NCBI GenBank assembly: GCA_903873965.1
Contig: CAIQQO010000374.1
Location: forward strand, 1 to 43,832
DNA from: an uncultured bacterium
GTDB taxonomy: Bacteria > Chloroflexota > Anaerolineae > J036 > Brachytrichaceae
Reading direction: 5' to 3'
DNA: 43,832 nt
Within the stretch, counting starts at the first letter, position 1. Every line of letters begins with the position of its first letter. A program made the translations under genes and the position numbers. Positions 1 to 8,361 of the stretch are shown here, piece by piece. Below the pieces are notes generated by a model, which saw only the letters and a list, made by a program, of their open reading frames with translations, was not told where the DNA came from and ran no database searches.

Positions 1-656
1 AGCGATTGCACCAGACTGCGCCGCCCGCTGCCCGTTGCCCCGACCAGGATGATATGGCGATCGTCGGCCAGCGAGAACAGCGTGGAGACATCGCGCAAGA
101 GGTTCTCGCGGTAATACAACGGCGCCAGCTTGCCGTTCTTCGCTTGTTGCACCCAATCGGTCGTCGTGCTATGTTTGCTCACAACACCTTCGACAATCAA
201 ACCCGTCAGTGCCGTCGGCGTGATGCCATATCGCTGCAGCAGCCCGGCCGTACTCACACCTGCCTGCGAAAGCGCACCCAGCAAATGTTCGGTCTGGATG
301 TAGATATCGCCGCTTGCCAGCGCGATGCTGCGCCCTTCGTCGAGCACCACCACCATGTCGTCGGACAAACCAATGGCAGTATTCTGGTCGTTGAAGAATG
401 TCAGGTCGGCGCTACGCGAATTGCGGCTGCGTGCCTGCGTTTCTGTTTCTGTTTCGAGTCCAGCGGGTTTGAATCCGCGCGGTTCTGTCAAACGCGCAAT
501 GGCGCGGTAAGCTGTAGATTCTGGCAGACGCAGCAAGGCAAGCAGTGTAATCTCAGGAGTAATCAGTGTCTTGCCCAGCTTGCGCATGATATCGCCGGCG
601 CGGTTCAAAGCTGTGCGGCTGGTGATGTCGAGCAAATCGGGATTCAAGGTCGTCAT
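1..656 (-). CDS. Clp-type AAA+ ATPase, N-terminal part, truncated by window edge
   Basis: The frame opens with ATG at 656 and runs without a stop to base 1, giving 218 codons; the C-terminus lies outside the window. It resembles the N-terminus of ClpB/ClpC unfoldases. There are two Clp_N-like helical repeats (one around LITPEITLLALL near residue 40, one around TEHLLGAL near residue 140). A linker follows, and then the start of an AAA+ domain with IILVGATGSGRRSL. The loop at residues 206-213 occupies the Walker A position, but the usual lysine is arginine (R212) and the next Ser/Thr is also arginine, so nucleotide hydrolysis by this first module may be lost or changed. The linker between the repeats has a Glu-Thr-Glu-Thr run. 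The domain call rests on residue patterns only. A Clp_N-bearing regulatory ATPase is as likely as a true ClpC. Confidence 0.75.
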   Translation of the reverse strand, partial: MTTLNPDLLDITSRTALNRAGDIMRKLGKTLITPEITLLALLRLPESTAYRAIARLTEPRGFKPAGLETETETQARSRNSRSADLTFFNDQNTAIGLSDDMVVVLDEGRSIALASGDIYIQTEHLLGALSQAGVSTAGLLQRYGITPTALTGLIVEGVVSKHSTTTDWVQQAKNGKLAPLYYRENLLRDVSTLFSLADDRHIILVGATGSGRRSLVQS

Positions 657-728
657 GGGCTTCCATTATCCTCTTACTTCAGCGCATGGCGTTGAAATCT
701 CTGCGATCCTGGCTGTTGTTGCGGCTGA

Positions 729-2351
729 TTACAACCGTTGATCTTTGCGTTTCAATTCTCCAGCCTTGTTTTCATGATTGGCCAGTCGCATTGTGATAAC
801 GGGAATGATCTGACCACTTGCTACGCTCAGAAAGCTGACAGCATACAACAGCGCGGGCACCACCGAAAACCAATTCCCTTGCAGCATGACTAACAGGCAC
901 ACAATAGCCGCATAAAGGCCGAAGATAAGTTCCACGTTCGCCGTCCAGTCGGGGCGCGACGTATAGGCGTGCAACCCGGTATCGCTTATCGTGCGGCGGT
1001 GTGCTTTGGCCGCATGCTGAGGTAGGACGCGCTTCGTTGGTTTAGGGGTGCGCGTGAACTCGCCTGACGAACGTCTCAGCAAACCACTGAACACCGACAC
1101 GCTTCCAGAAAACGCCAGGCCAATCCCAAGTAGAACGGCGGCTGGCGTATAACGCAGAGACTTGAGCGTGCATTTCTGAAACAACTGCGCGAATACCATC
1201 TCCAGAATGGGAATGAGGCCGAGTGCGCTTAACCAGACAGGCAGAGGATGGACAAATCCATTGCCGGCAGTCACCAGGGTTAACAGCGGCGTCACCAGCG
1301 CCAGCATCAGCACAGGCAGGGTGGAGAAGTAACCCGATATGTGGATCAATGCGGCCAGCTTATACAAGAAGGGTTTGTCGGCGCGAACGATGTCCGCTGC
1401 CAGCTTGCGCACGCTTTGCGCCCCGCCGCGCGCCCAGCGTGCCTGCTGTTGTTTGAATGCCAGAACGGTCTCGGGCAATTCGCCTGGGCATACCACGTCA
1501 GCGAGATAACGGCCACGCCAGCCGACCAGTTGCGCTCGGTAGCTCAGGTCAAGGTCTTCCGTCAACGTGTCAGCCTGCCAGCCGCCGGCTGCCTCGATAG
1601 CGGAGCGGCGCCATACCCCCCCCGATCCGTTGAACTGCATTGCCAGCCCGAGGCGGCTGCGCACGGTCTGATCAATGACGAATGAGGCATCCAGCAGGAT
1701 GGCTTGCGCGTGCGTGAGGGTGCTGGTGTCGCGGTTCAAATGGCCCCAACGCGTCTGCACAAAGCCGATGCGGGGATCAGCAAATCCTTTGGCGTTGACG
1801 ATGATGCGGCGCAGCAAATCACGCGGTGGCACAAAATCGGCGTCGAAAATCGCGATCAAGTCGCTCTGTGTATTGAGCAAACCGTTGGCCAGTGCGCCGG
1901 CCTTGTAGCCACTACGATTCTCACGATGGATGAAATCGATACGAATACCGCGTTCACGCAAAAGGTTTGCGGCGTGTTGGGCTATGCGCGTGGTGTCGTC
2001 GGTTGAGTCATCCAGCACTTGAATATGCAGTAGATCGTGTGGGTAATCCAGTGCGCCGGCAGCGGCAATAACACGCTCAGCCACGAAGCGTTCATTGAAA
2101 AGTGGCAACTGCACCGACACCGTTGGCAACGGCGGCATTACTGCGCTATCAACGATGCTGGTCTGATGCCGGCGGCGTACCGTGATGGCATCGCGCAATC
2201 GGAACCACAGGTACGCAGACAGCATAAAACCCTGGTTCAGCGCATAGATGGCCACCACCGCCATGGCAGCCATATTGAGGGCAACCAGAACTTCGGTCGA
2301 TATTTGGATAGATGAGCCCATCAATAAACGCCGCGCTGTCTGGCGCGGCAT
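729..2351 (-). CDS. Processive family 2 glycosyltransferase, membrane-bound
   Basis: This 540-residue protein has the full set of cellulose synthase-like GT2 motifs: DDS at 114-116, DAD at 170-172, TEDLD at 264-268 and QQARW at 302-306. An N-terminal membrane segment (about residues 20-45) precedes the cytosolic catalytic domain, and four or so further membrane segments follow between about 330 and 530. This architecture suits polymerisation of a polysaccharide or beta-linked glycolipid from a nucleotide sugar at the inner face of the membrane, with export through the same protein. The acceptor and sugar cannot be read from the sequence. Translation may instead start at Met11 (2321), closer to the first hydrophobic stretch. 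No PilZ domain or accessory bcs-type gene is present. It follows the nuclease gene on the same strand after 84 bases. Confidence 0.88.
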   Translation of the reverse strand: MPRQTARRLLMGSSIQISTEVLVALNMAAMAVVAIYALNQGFMLSAYLWFRLRDAITVRRRHQTSIVDSAVMPPLPTVSVQLPLFNERFVAERVIAAAGALDYPHDLLHIQVLDDSTDDTTRIAQHAANLLRERGIRIDFIHRENRSGYKAGALANGLLNTQSDLIAIFDADFVPPRDLLRRIIVNAKGFADPRIGFVQTRWGHLNRDTSTLTHAQAILLDASFVIDQTVRSRLGLAMQFNGSGGVWRRSAIEAAGGWQADTLTEDLDLSYRAQLVGWRGRYLADVVCPGELPETVLAFKQQQARWARGGAQSVRKLAADIVRADKPFLYKLAALIHISGYFSTLPVLMLALVTPLLTLVTAGNGFVHPLPVWLSALGLIPILEMVFAQLFQKCTLKSLRYTPAAVLLGIGLAFSGSVSVFSGLLRRSSGEFTRTPKPTKRVLPQHAAKAHRRTISDTGLHAYTSRPDWTANVELIFGLYAAIVCLLVMLQGNWFSVVPALLYAVSFLSVASGQIIPVITMRLANHENKAGELKRKDQRL

Positions 2352-2435
2352 TGAACGTTAGTATATTTGATGCGTTGATGCAACATAGTGGCGCAGTACC
2401 CAGCAATATTGCGGAATTTTCCCAGCCCGGGGCGA

Positions 2436-2924
2436 TTACTGATTCTTGTCCAGGTCGTCCAGATCCAGTGAACCGATGAAGTCTTTGAAAGCGCCAAGGT
2501 CCTCGTCGCCCACGGTTGATTCTTCGTCAGGCACAACGCCGGCGCGTTCCATCACTTCGTCTTCTACATAGATCGAACAACCAGCGCGCACAGCCACGGC
2601 CACAGCATCACTCGGGCGTGAATCAATGCTGACTTCTTTGCCACCGATCGTCATGATCACGCGGGCGTAAAACGTTTCGTTAGTCAAGTCGCTGACCACG
2701 ACGCGCTCAACCTTGGCGCCCAGTTCTTCAATGATCTTGATGATCAGATCATGTGTCAGTGGTCGTGGAACCTGCATGTCCTGCAAGTGGATAGTGATCG
2801 CATCCGCTTCGTATGGGCCAATCCATATCGGCAGATAGCGGTTGCTCTCCGTATCCTTCAGAATGACGACGCGATATTGCGACATCAGACTGACGCGGAT
2901 ACTTTCGATTTTTACTTCAACCAT
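2436..2924 (-). CDS. Bifunctional nuclease (BFN/DUF151) family protein
   Basis: The 162-residue protein matches the BFN domain (PF02577) across residues 1-135. Diagnostic stretches are the [12 protein letters not shown] region near residue 30 and the [12 protein letters not shown] segment near residue 102, followed by an acidic tail rich in Asp and Glu. Family members have been described as small DNA/RNA-cleaving or stress-linked proteins; the in vivo role in bacteria is not settled. A strong Shine-Dalgarno (GGAGGTGA) sits about 9 bases ahead of the ATG, which fixes the start at 2924. The gene is divergent from the beta-CASP gene at 3004 with only 79 bases between the two starts, so they probably share a promoter region. 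Confidence 0.88.
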   Translation of the reverse strand: MVEVKIESIRVSLMSQYRVVILKDTESNRYLPIWIGPYEADAITIHLQDMQVPRPLTHDLIIKIIEELGAKVERVVVSDLTNETFYARVIMTIGGKEVSIDSRPSDAVAVAVRAGCSIYVEDEVMERAGVVPDEESTVGDEDLGAFKDFIGSLDLDDLDKNQ

Positions 2925-3003
2925 ATTTACTGCTCACCTCCACACCTTAGCATTCGTGCGGGCGCGGTAGGAATCAATTATACGCACGGACAAAAGCATT
3001 ACA

Positions 3004-4410
3004 ATGATCAATAAGATGAAAGTAACCTTTTATGGCGCTGCTCAGACAGTGACGGGGTCACAGCATCTCGTCGAGATAAGAGATCAACAAGTATTGCTCG
3101 ATTGCGGTTTGTTTCAGGGCAGACGAGCGAATACCTACGAGACCAACCTGAATCTGCCATTTGACGCGCGCGGTGTCGATGCCATGGTGCTTTCGCATGC
3201 GCATATCGATCACAGCGGCAATATTCCAGGGCTGGTAAAAAGCGGTTTCATGGGCGAGATTCATTGCACTCTGGCCACACAGGCCTTGTGCAATTCGATG
3301 CTGCTGGATTCCGGCAAGATACAGGAAGAAGACGCCTACTTCCTTAACAAGCATCGCAAGGGCGGTCCGCCAATTGAGCCGATTTATACTGCCGATGATG
3401 CGCGGGCTGCGCTGGGCAGCCTGCATGGCGAACCCTATAACGTCCCGTTTGACCTGCTGCCCAACGTGCGCGTCACATTGGGTGATGCAGGGCATATGCT
3501 GGGTTCATCATGGGTGCTGCTCGAGCTGAACGATGGCAAACACACGGTTAAGCTGTGCTTCAGCGGTGATCTGGGGCGCGCCAATCTGCCCATCCTGCGC
3601 GACCCGCAGCCAATGCCTGAAGCCGATTACCTGATCATCGAAAGCACTTATGGCGATCGCCTGCATCCTTCCATCCACGATGCTGTCCCCGATCTGCGCC
3701 GCGCTATCCTCGATGCGGTGCGCCGCGGCGGCAAGGTTGTCATCCCCTCGTTTGCTGTTGAGCGCACGCAGGAGATCGTCTATTACTGCAACGAACTCGC
3801 GGATCGTGGCGAGTTGCCGCGCGTGCCGTTCTATGTCGATAGCCCGCTGGCAGTCAACGTCACCGAGGTTTTTCGCAATCATCCCGAATGCTATGACGAA
3901 GAGACGAAGAACGCTCTCAAAACCGACCCTGATGGCAATGTGTTTGGCTTCCAGAACCTTACCTACATTCATAGCGTAGAGGAATCCAAGGCATTGAATA
4001 ACATCCAGGGCGCGGCAGTGATCATCAGCGCCTCAGGGATGGCTGAGAACGGGCGCGTGCTGCACCACTTGCGTAACACGATTGAAGACTCAAAGAATAT
4101 GGTCCTGTTCGTCAGCTATCAGGGCGAGAACACGCTTGGACGGCGTATCCTTGACGGCGCGCGGCATGTTCACATTCTGGGCGATGAGTTCGCTGTGCGC
4201 GCCGAGGTACGCCGCATTGATGCTTTCAGCGGTCACGCTGATCGCGATGATCTGCTGGCGTGGGTCAAACCGCAGGTGCAACGACTGCGCGGTATTCGCG
4301 TGGTGCATGGCGAGCCAGACTCTGCGCGCGAGTTTGCTAAAAGCTTGCAGCAGATGGGCGCGCGCAACGTGGAAGTGCCCGACAAAGGCGAAGAGATGGC
4401 ACTCATCTAG
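3004..4410 (+). CDS. Beta-CASP metallo-beta-lactamase fold ribonuclease-like protein
   Basis: This 468-residue protein has the MBL signature HAHIDH at residues 65-70, a following metal-ligand His in GDAGHMLGSS (about residue 163) and FSGD (about 190). It also carries the beta-CASP features of the CPSF73/Ysh1-like RNase clan, including SYQGENTLGRR and FSGHADRDDL near residue 410. The length fits the single-chain bacterial YsH1/RNase J-like group without the extra RNase J C-terminal domain. The likely role is RNA processing or degradation in the cytoplasm with two zinc ions. Two in-frame Met codons (3004 and 3016) precede the conserved KVTFYGAAQTVTG strand, and neither has a clear Shine-Dalgarno, so the start is uncertain by four codons. 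Confidence 0.9.
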   Translation: MINKMKVTFYGAAQTVTGSQHLVEIRDQQVLLDCGLFQGRRANTYETNLNLPFDARGVDAMVLSHAHIDHSGNIPGLVKSGFMGEIHCTLATQALCNSMLLDSGKIQEEDAYFLNKHRKGGPPIEPIYTADDARAALGSLHGEPYNVPFDLLPNVRVTLGDAGHMLGSSWVLLELNDGKHTVKLCFSGDLGRANLPILRDPQPMPEADYLIIESTYGDRLHPSIHDAVPDLRRAILDAVRRGGKVVIPSFAVERTQEIVYYCNELADRGELPRVPFYVDSPLAVNVTEVFRNHPECYDEETKNALKTDPDGNVFGFQNLTYIHSVEESKALNNIQGAAVIISASGMAENGRVLHHLRNTIEDSKNMVLFVSYQGENTLGRRILDGARHVHILGDEFAVRAEVRRIDAFSGHADRDDLLAWVKPQVQRLRGIRVVHGEPDSAREFAKSLQQMGARNVEVPDKGEEMALI

Positions 4411-4417
4411 CACAACC

Positions 4418-4459
4418 GGTAAATAAGCCTGCCGCCACTAGACGGCAGGCCCATTTACC
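4418..4459. terminator. Bidirectional hairpin between convergent genes
   Basis: An 8-bp GC stem (4427-4434 with 4443-4450, 8-base loop) is extended by a second 7-bp stem (4418-4424 with 4453-4459) across a 2/2 internal loop. It lies between the convergent stop codons of the beta-CASP gene and the last gene of the DUF4097 operon, where it can serve both transcripts. The outer A/T-rich arms supply a short U-tract-like segment on either strand. Confidence 0.65.
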
Positions 4460-4473
4460 AGCCATTGGCTTTT

Positions 4474-4872
4474 CTATTCCACAAAAATCTCGACGTGCTC
4501 GCCATCTTCATCATCGACAACGTCAATGATCTTGCCGGTCATCCCCGAATTGATCGCCTCGGTGATCTGCTGTACATCCATACCGTCCACTTCCGGCGCG
4601 AACTTAGCGCCCATCTTCAGGCCGACATTCACCAGCCCCATGGGAATATTTACGTTGACCTTGGATTTGCCGGTCGCCGCATCGGTAACCCGAATACGTA
4701 GCCACCGACCGTTCGCCGTGGTTCCACCAGACGGCGGCGGCATGGTTGATCCGACGCGGGGTTGTTTGCGCGAGTCATCCAGCGCCGCCAGAAGCTTCGC
4801 GCCATCCTCGGCCGAAACCTTGCCGTCTTCGATCATTTTCAATATCTTCATGCGTTCTTCGACAGTAGCCAT
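4474..4872 (-). CDS. Small SHOCT-like module protein, last gene of DUF4097 operon
   Basis: The 132-residue product starts with a SHOCT-like helical hairpin (residues about 3-31, pattern EERMKILKMIEDGKVSAEDG). A Pro/Gly-rich linker follows, and then a compact domain containing WLRIRVTDAATGKSKVNVN and a C-terminal GEHVEIFVE strand. The second half resembles the C-terminal domain of the next gene upstream (WLHIRVQTG, and GERVQVFLG at its end), which suggests a shared fold without the membrane part. No signal peptide or membrane segment is visible. It closes a run of same-strand genes, 98 bases after the preceding stop, with a Shine-Dalgarno GAGGAG near 4878-4883. Function is unknown. Family resemblance is to the YvlB N-terminal/DUF2089 C-terminal type module. 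Confidence 0.8.
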   Translation of the reverse strand: MATVEERMKILKMIEDGKVSAEDGAKLLAALDDSRKQPRVGSTMPPPSGGTTANGRWLRIRVTDAATGKSKVNVNIPMGLVNVGLKMGAKFAPEVDGMDVQQITEAINSGMTGKIIDVVDDEDGEHVEIFVE

Positions 4873-4970
4873 ATTGTTCTCCTCATGGGAGTGCCTGCAT
4901 CATGCAGGAGCGCCCAACGTTCATTCATGCTGCGCCAGAAACCCAAACGCTCTGGTCACCAATCACTACG

Positions 4971-5591
4971 CTATCCCAAAAACACCTGCACCCGTTCGCC
5001 TTGCTCGCTCCCAGCCACATCGATATAGAGTGGTTGTGACGCAGAGGTGTTGTCGCCCAGCGCCAGAATCAGTTCATCAAGCACAGTACCGTTCAATTGG
5101 GGGATGTTGTGTCCGAATTGGCGCAGCGCCCACGCCGTCAGGTGAATAGGTATAGGGAAACTCAGCGCAATCCTGCGCGGCCATGTCTCGTTCCCGGTCT
5201 GGACACGTATGTGTAGCCAGCGCGAGGTGCGACTGGCCCATGCCAGTGCCATCACAGCTACGCCGGCGAGGAAGGGTATCCACAGGCATATGAACCAGAA
5301 ACCATAACCTGAAGCCTGAATTGCCGACAGCATTAGCAACGCCGACAGTGACGTGATACCGATGCCGATGGCAAAGGGTAGCGTCCAAAAGCGTTTCCAT
5401 TGCTCGATATTCGGGTCAAGCGGGGCAGGCGCTGCGATAGCCGCCAGAACGGGATCGATGCGCTCCGGCGCTGGCATCTGCGCGGCCAGTTGCTCCAGCT
5501 TCTGCATGCCCTCGGCTGCGTTGATTTCACCACTTTCGATTTGTTCAAGAATGTGCATGCGCACATCGTCGGATGATTCTGATTCAATCAT
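4971..5591 (-). CDS. Membrane protein with N-terminal SHOCT-like module
   Basis: The open frame extends upstream to 5732, but that part overlaps the permease gene. The ATG at 5591 is preceded by GGAG and lies just after the permease stop, giving a 206-residue protein. Residues about 8-37 form the SHOCT-like hairpin (VRMHILEQIESGEINAAEG). Two adjacent membrane segments follow (about residues 72-120), then a soluble domain with SRWLHIRVQTG and a final GERVQVFLG strand. That terminal domain is a relative of the one in the 4474-4872 product, so the two genes look like a membrane-anchored and a soluble version of one design. It sits directly behind the ABC exporter genes and probably works with them; the function itself is unrecognised. 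Confidence 0.78.
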   Translation of the reverse strand: MIESESSDDVRMHILEQIESGEINAAEGMQKLEQLAAQMPAPERIDPVLAAIAAPAPLDPNIEQWKRFWTLPFAIGIGITSLSALLMLSAIQASGYGFWFICLWIPFLAGVAVMALAWASRTSRWLHIRVQTGNETWPRRIALSFPIPIHLTAWALRQFGHNIPQLNGTVLDELILALGDNTSASQPLYIDVAGSEQGERVQVFLG

Positions 5592-5608
5592 TTCTGCAAT
5601 CTCCACTC

Positions 5609-6397
5609 TTAATACTGTCCCAGCGTGCCTTTGCGTTTCGCTACGCCTTCGCAGGCGCGATACACCAGCCAGCCGGCAGTAAAGAACAGCGCGGTGTGGA
5701 TGACGAGTAACGGCAGGCTGCCATCGAGCCATGCGTCGCCTAGCGACTGGTTGCCCAGAATGACATTGCGCATCACGACGATGCCTTGCGTACTTGGCAG
5801 TATTTTGGCCGCGGTTTGCAGCCAGTCCGGCAGGCGGTCGACCGGCAGGAATGAGCCGTTGATAAACAGGAGCGCGTTGGTCAGCAGATTGGAAAGCGGC
5901 CCGGTCTGCTTAAAGACCAGCGTGGCGCCGCCGAGGGCATATCCAAAGCCGTACAGACCAAGCAAGGTCAGCGCAAACACCGGCAGCCCTTCAATGCGCA
6001 TCGGGAAGCGCAAGCCAAACACCAATCCCATCACGGTTGCCATGATCACGACCTGAATGGTGGTGACAATGAGTGTTGACAGAGCGCGCCCGCCAATCAT
6101 GACCTGTGCTGGCGCCGGGCTCATGTACAGTTGTTCCAACTGGCCGCACTGCATCTCGTCGCGCAAGTTCCAACTCATGTTCTCGATGGCCGTGATAGCG
6201 TAGAACCAGGTCAGATACCCGAGCAGCGTTGAAGACATCGCCTCGGGATTGAGCTGTCCGTTGCCAATCATGTAATTGATCCCGAGGAAAATGAAGCTCA
6301 TCGAAACCATCGACATGAGGTTGTTGAACTTGTAGCTCCACGTAATCATGAAGCCTTTCCACGTCTCGCTGGCGAGTGCGAGCAAAATTGTCTTCAT
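5609..6397 (-). CDS. ABC-2 type transporter permease
   Basis: The 262-residue protein has about six hydrophobic segments and the layout of ABC-2 exporter membrane subunits (DrrB/NodJ-like). A cytosolic loop in the first half carries NLRDEMQCGQLEQLYMSPAP, the usual coupling-helix region after the second membrane segment. Its start overlaps the stop of the ATPase gene by four bases (ATGA), so the two are translationally coupled and form one exporter, probably as a homodimer of each subunit. The substrate cannot be told from sequence. Neighbours are beta-solenoid DUF4097 proteins and SHOCT-module proteins, not biosynthetic enzymes, which argues against a simple drug pump or polysaccharide exporter. 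Confidence 0.88.
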   Translation of the reverse strand: MKTILLALASETWKGFMITWSYKFNNLMSMVSMSFIFLGINYMIGNGQLNPEAMSSTLLGYLTWFYAITAIENMSWNLRDEMQCGQLEQLYMSPAPAQVMIGGRALSTLIVTTIQVVIMATVMGLVFGLRFPMRIEGLPVFALTLLGLYGFGYALGGATLVFKQTGPLSNLLTNALLFINGSFLPVDRLPDWLQTAAKILPSTQGIVVMRNVILGNQSLGDAWLDGSLPLLVIHTALFFTAGWLVYRACEGVAKRKGTLGQY

Positions 6398-7374
6398 ACT
6401 GAACTGCTCCTGTTGGTTGCCGGTGCGCCGTTGCTTTCAACGCCGGTCAGTCGAACAAAGATGTCTTCCAGATTTGGATCAATGCGTTTGGCCTCCAGTA
6501 GCGGCAGGCCAAGGCTATACAGGCCATCGAGCAGCGTATGCAGCGCATCCTGCCCTGCAATGGCGCCGGTCAGCGTCGTCTCGCCTTCTTCTTCATCAAT
6601 TTTCAGCCCATGCAGCCATTCTGGACGGTTGCTATTGAGTCGCCCGCGCAAAGTGATCTGGTAGTACTCCTGGCGAAAGACGTTTAACAATTCACTGACG
6701 GGTTGATTGGCCACCAAACGTCCCTTATTCATAATCGCGACGCGATCGCACAATGCCTCGGCCATGTCGAGTTGGTGCGTCGTCAGGACGATGGTCTTGC
6801 CCTCTTCGCGCGCCAGTTTAGACACCCAGCTCTTGACCGTGCGCGATGATTGAACATCCAGCCCCAGCGTCGGCTCGTCGAGCAGCACGATCGGCGGATC
6901 GTGGATCAACGCGCACGCAATCGACACCTTTTGTTGCATCCCGCGTGAGAACTCGTTGACCAGATCCTTGCGCCGATCCCACAGATCGAGGTCGCGCAGG
7001 AATTGCTCAGCGCGTGCCTTCAGTCGAGCGCCGCCCAACCCTTTGATGCGCCCGAAGTACATCAGGTTTTCCCACGCGTTCAGGCGCCAATACACATTGC
7101 GCGTGCCTTCGAGCACAACGCCAATCTGACTCATTGCCTTGAAATGCTGATGAGTGGAATCAAACCCGTTCAGCAGTGTTGAGCCTGAATCCGGCGTAAT
7201 CAGCCCGCACATCATCTTGATGGTGGTGGTTTTGCCGGCGCCATTGGGACCAAGAAACGCAAACACTTGCCCTGCTGGAATAGCCAGACTAACGTCGTTG
7301 ACAGCAATGACCGGCGGCGCATTGCGCTTTGGGTATGACTTGCTCAGAGAACGTGCTTCTATCGCTAAAGACAT
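6394..7374 (-). CDS. ABC-2 exporter ATP-binding protein
   Basis: The true start is the ATG at 7374, two bases after the upstream stop codon; the frame further upstream is only a shadow of the DUF4097 gene. The 326-residue protein has Walker A GPNGAGKT at 42-49, the ABC signature region NEFSRGMQQKVSIA, Walker B IVLLDEPTLGLD and the H-loop TTHQLD. A C-terminal extension of about 90 residues is typical of DrrA/CcmA-type ATPases. It energises the permease encoded by the overlapping next gene. Spacing with both neighbours (1-base gap before, 4-base overlap after) places it firmly inside the operon. Confidence 0.93.
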   Translation of the reverse strand: MSLAIEARSLSKSYPKRNAPPVIAVNDVSLAIPAGQVFAFLGPNGAGKTTTIKMMCGLITPDSGSTLLNGFDSTHQHFKAMSQIGVVLEGTRNVYWRLNAWENLMYFGRIKGLGGARLKARAEQFLRDLDLWDRRKDLVNEFSRGMQQKVSIACALIHDPPIVLLDEPTLGLDVQSSRTVKSWVSKLAREEGKTIVLTTHQLDMAEALCDRVAIMNKGRLVANQPVSELLNVFRQEYYQITLRGRLNSNRPEWLHGLKIDEEEGETTLTGAIAGQDALHTLLDGLYSLGLPLLEAKRIDPNLEDIFVRLTGVESNGAPATNRSSSV

Positions 7375-7375
7375 G

Positions 7376-8356
7376 TTACCCCCGCAAGAGATTGACGGCA
7401 TCATCGACCGACAGCCTGCCTTGCGCGACACGATCCAGAATGTCCTGGCGCGTCTTGGCAGATTGCGCGATCTCAACATCGGAAACGTCCGGCGTCGGCG
7501 TCGGCAGCGGCACCACAGGGTCAATCAGCGGTAGTGCAGTTCTCGCAACGGCGGCGTCTGCTGTTCCCGATGCACTTTGAATATGCAGATTGGCCGAGAT
7601 GCTGTCAAATTTGATTTTGACGTTCCCGCCTCCTTGCAGCGCCAGCGTGCGCCTTCGCCCGGTCTGTTGGCTGAATGTGGTGGGTAGATCAGATACGACG
7701 CGCCCGCTCAAGGACGCATAATCCACTGTGCAACTGGCGCCGGATTGCACATGTAGCCGCACATCGCCCGACACCGAGTGGAAGTCGTAAGGGCCATCGC
7801 CCATGGGCGTCTCAGCCGTGATGTCGCCACTCACCGTGGACAGTTTTAGCGAAGGGAAATTGCACGCCGCCAGCATTGTTTTGCCAGACACGGTGGTGAT
7901 GTCGCCTGCGCCGCTCAGCCCCTCGGCATTCAACGCGCCACTCACTTGGTTGATCTTGATGGGGCCGGTCAGGCTGGACAATACAAGGTCGCCTGACACA
8001 GCATTGATGTCGAATCGGCCGGTTAGTCCAGCCACTACCGCGCTGCTGCTTACCACCCGCAAAGTCAGCGCCGTGTTGCGCGGCACGCGCACGGTATAGT
8101 CCACATCGCATGGGTGTTGACCGAAGGAACGCCAGAAACTCTCACTGTAGTCGGTCTTGACCAACACATCGCCATTGTCATGTTGCTCTAAGTCGATGCG
8201 GGTGCGTTCTACATTGCCGTTATCGTGCTTCAAGGCGGCAATGGTTATCACGCCATCGTCCCCGCACTGAATGTCTACCTTACCGCTGATATTGGCCAGT
8301 GTCAGGCTGGCCGACTCCTTCACGTCAAACTTGCGATCGATTGATTCCGTCGTCAT
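7376..8356 (-). CDS. DUF4097 beta-solenoid protein with C-terminal SHOCT-like module
   Basis: The 326-residue protein shows the repeated short strands of DUF4097/adhesin-like right-handed solenoids, with recurring VSGDI or VSGDV turns (for example NAVSGDLVLSSL, STVSGDITAE, HSVSGDVRLH). Two Cys residues are present (about 32 and 83), plus others in the middle. A Pro/Thr linker around residue 285 leads to a final SHOCT-like hairpin at about 299-326 (TRQDILDRVAQGRLSVDDA). No signal peptide or membrane helix is visible, so the protein is predicted cytoplasmic or exported by a non-Sec route. It lies between the larger DUF4097 protein (5-base gap) and the ABC ATPase. The molecular role of DUF4097 proteins is not established; a scaffold or surface-stress sensor role is a guess. 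Confidence 0.85.
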   Translation of the reverse strand: MTTESIDRKFDVKESASLTLANISGKVDIQCGDDGVITIAALKHDNGNVERTRIDLEQHDNGDVLVKTDYSESFWRSFGQHPCDVDYTVRVPRNTALTLRVVSSSAVVAGLTGRFDINAVSGDLVLSSLTGPIKINQVSGALNAEGLSGAGDITTVSGKTMLAACNFPSLKLSTVSGDITAETPMGDGPYDFHSVSGDVRLHVQSGASCTVDYASLSGRVVSDLPTTFSQQTGRRRTLALQGGGNVKIKFDSISANLHIQSASGTADAAVARTALPLIDPVVPLPTPTPDVSDVEIAQSAKTRQDILDRVAQGRLSVDDAVNLLRG

Positions 8357-8361
8357 CTCAA

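Noticed and set aside
6-695. 229-codon plus-strand frame at the window start
   Set aside because: It is the complement of the Clp-type N-terminal frame, which shows real Clp_N and P-loop features; the plus frame does not resemble any protein.
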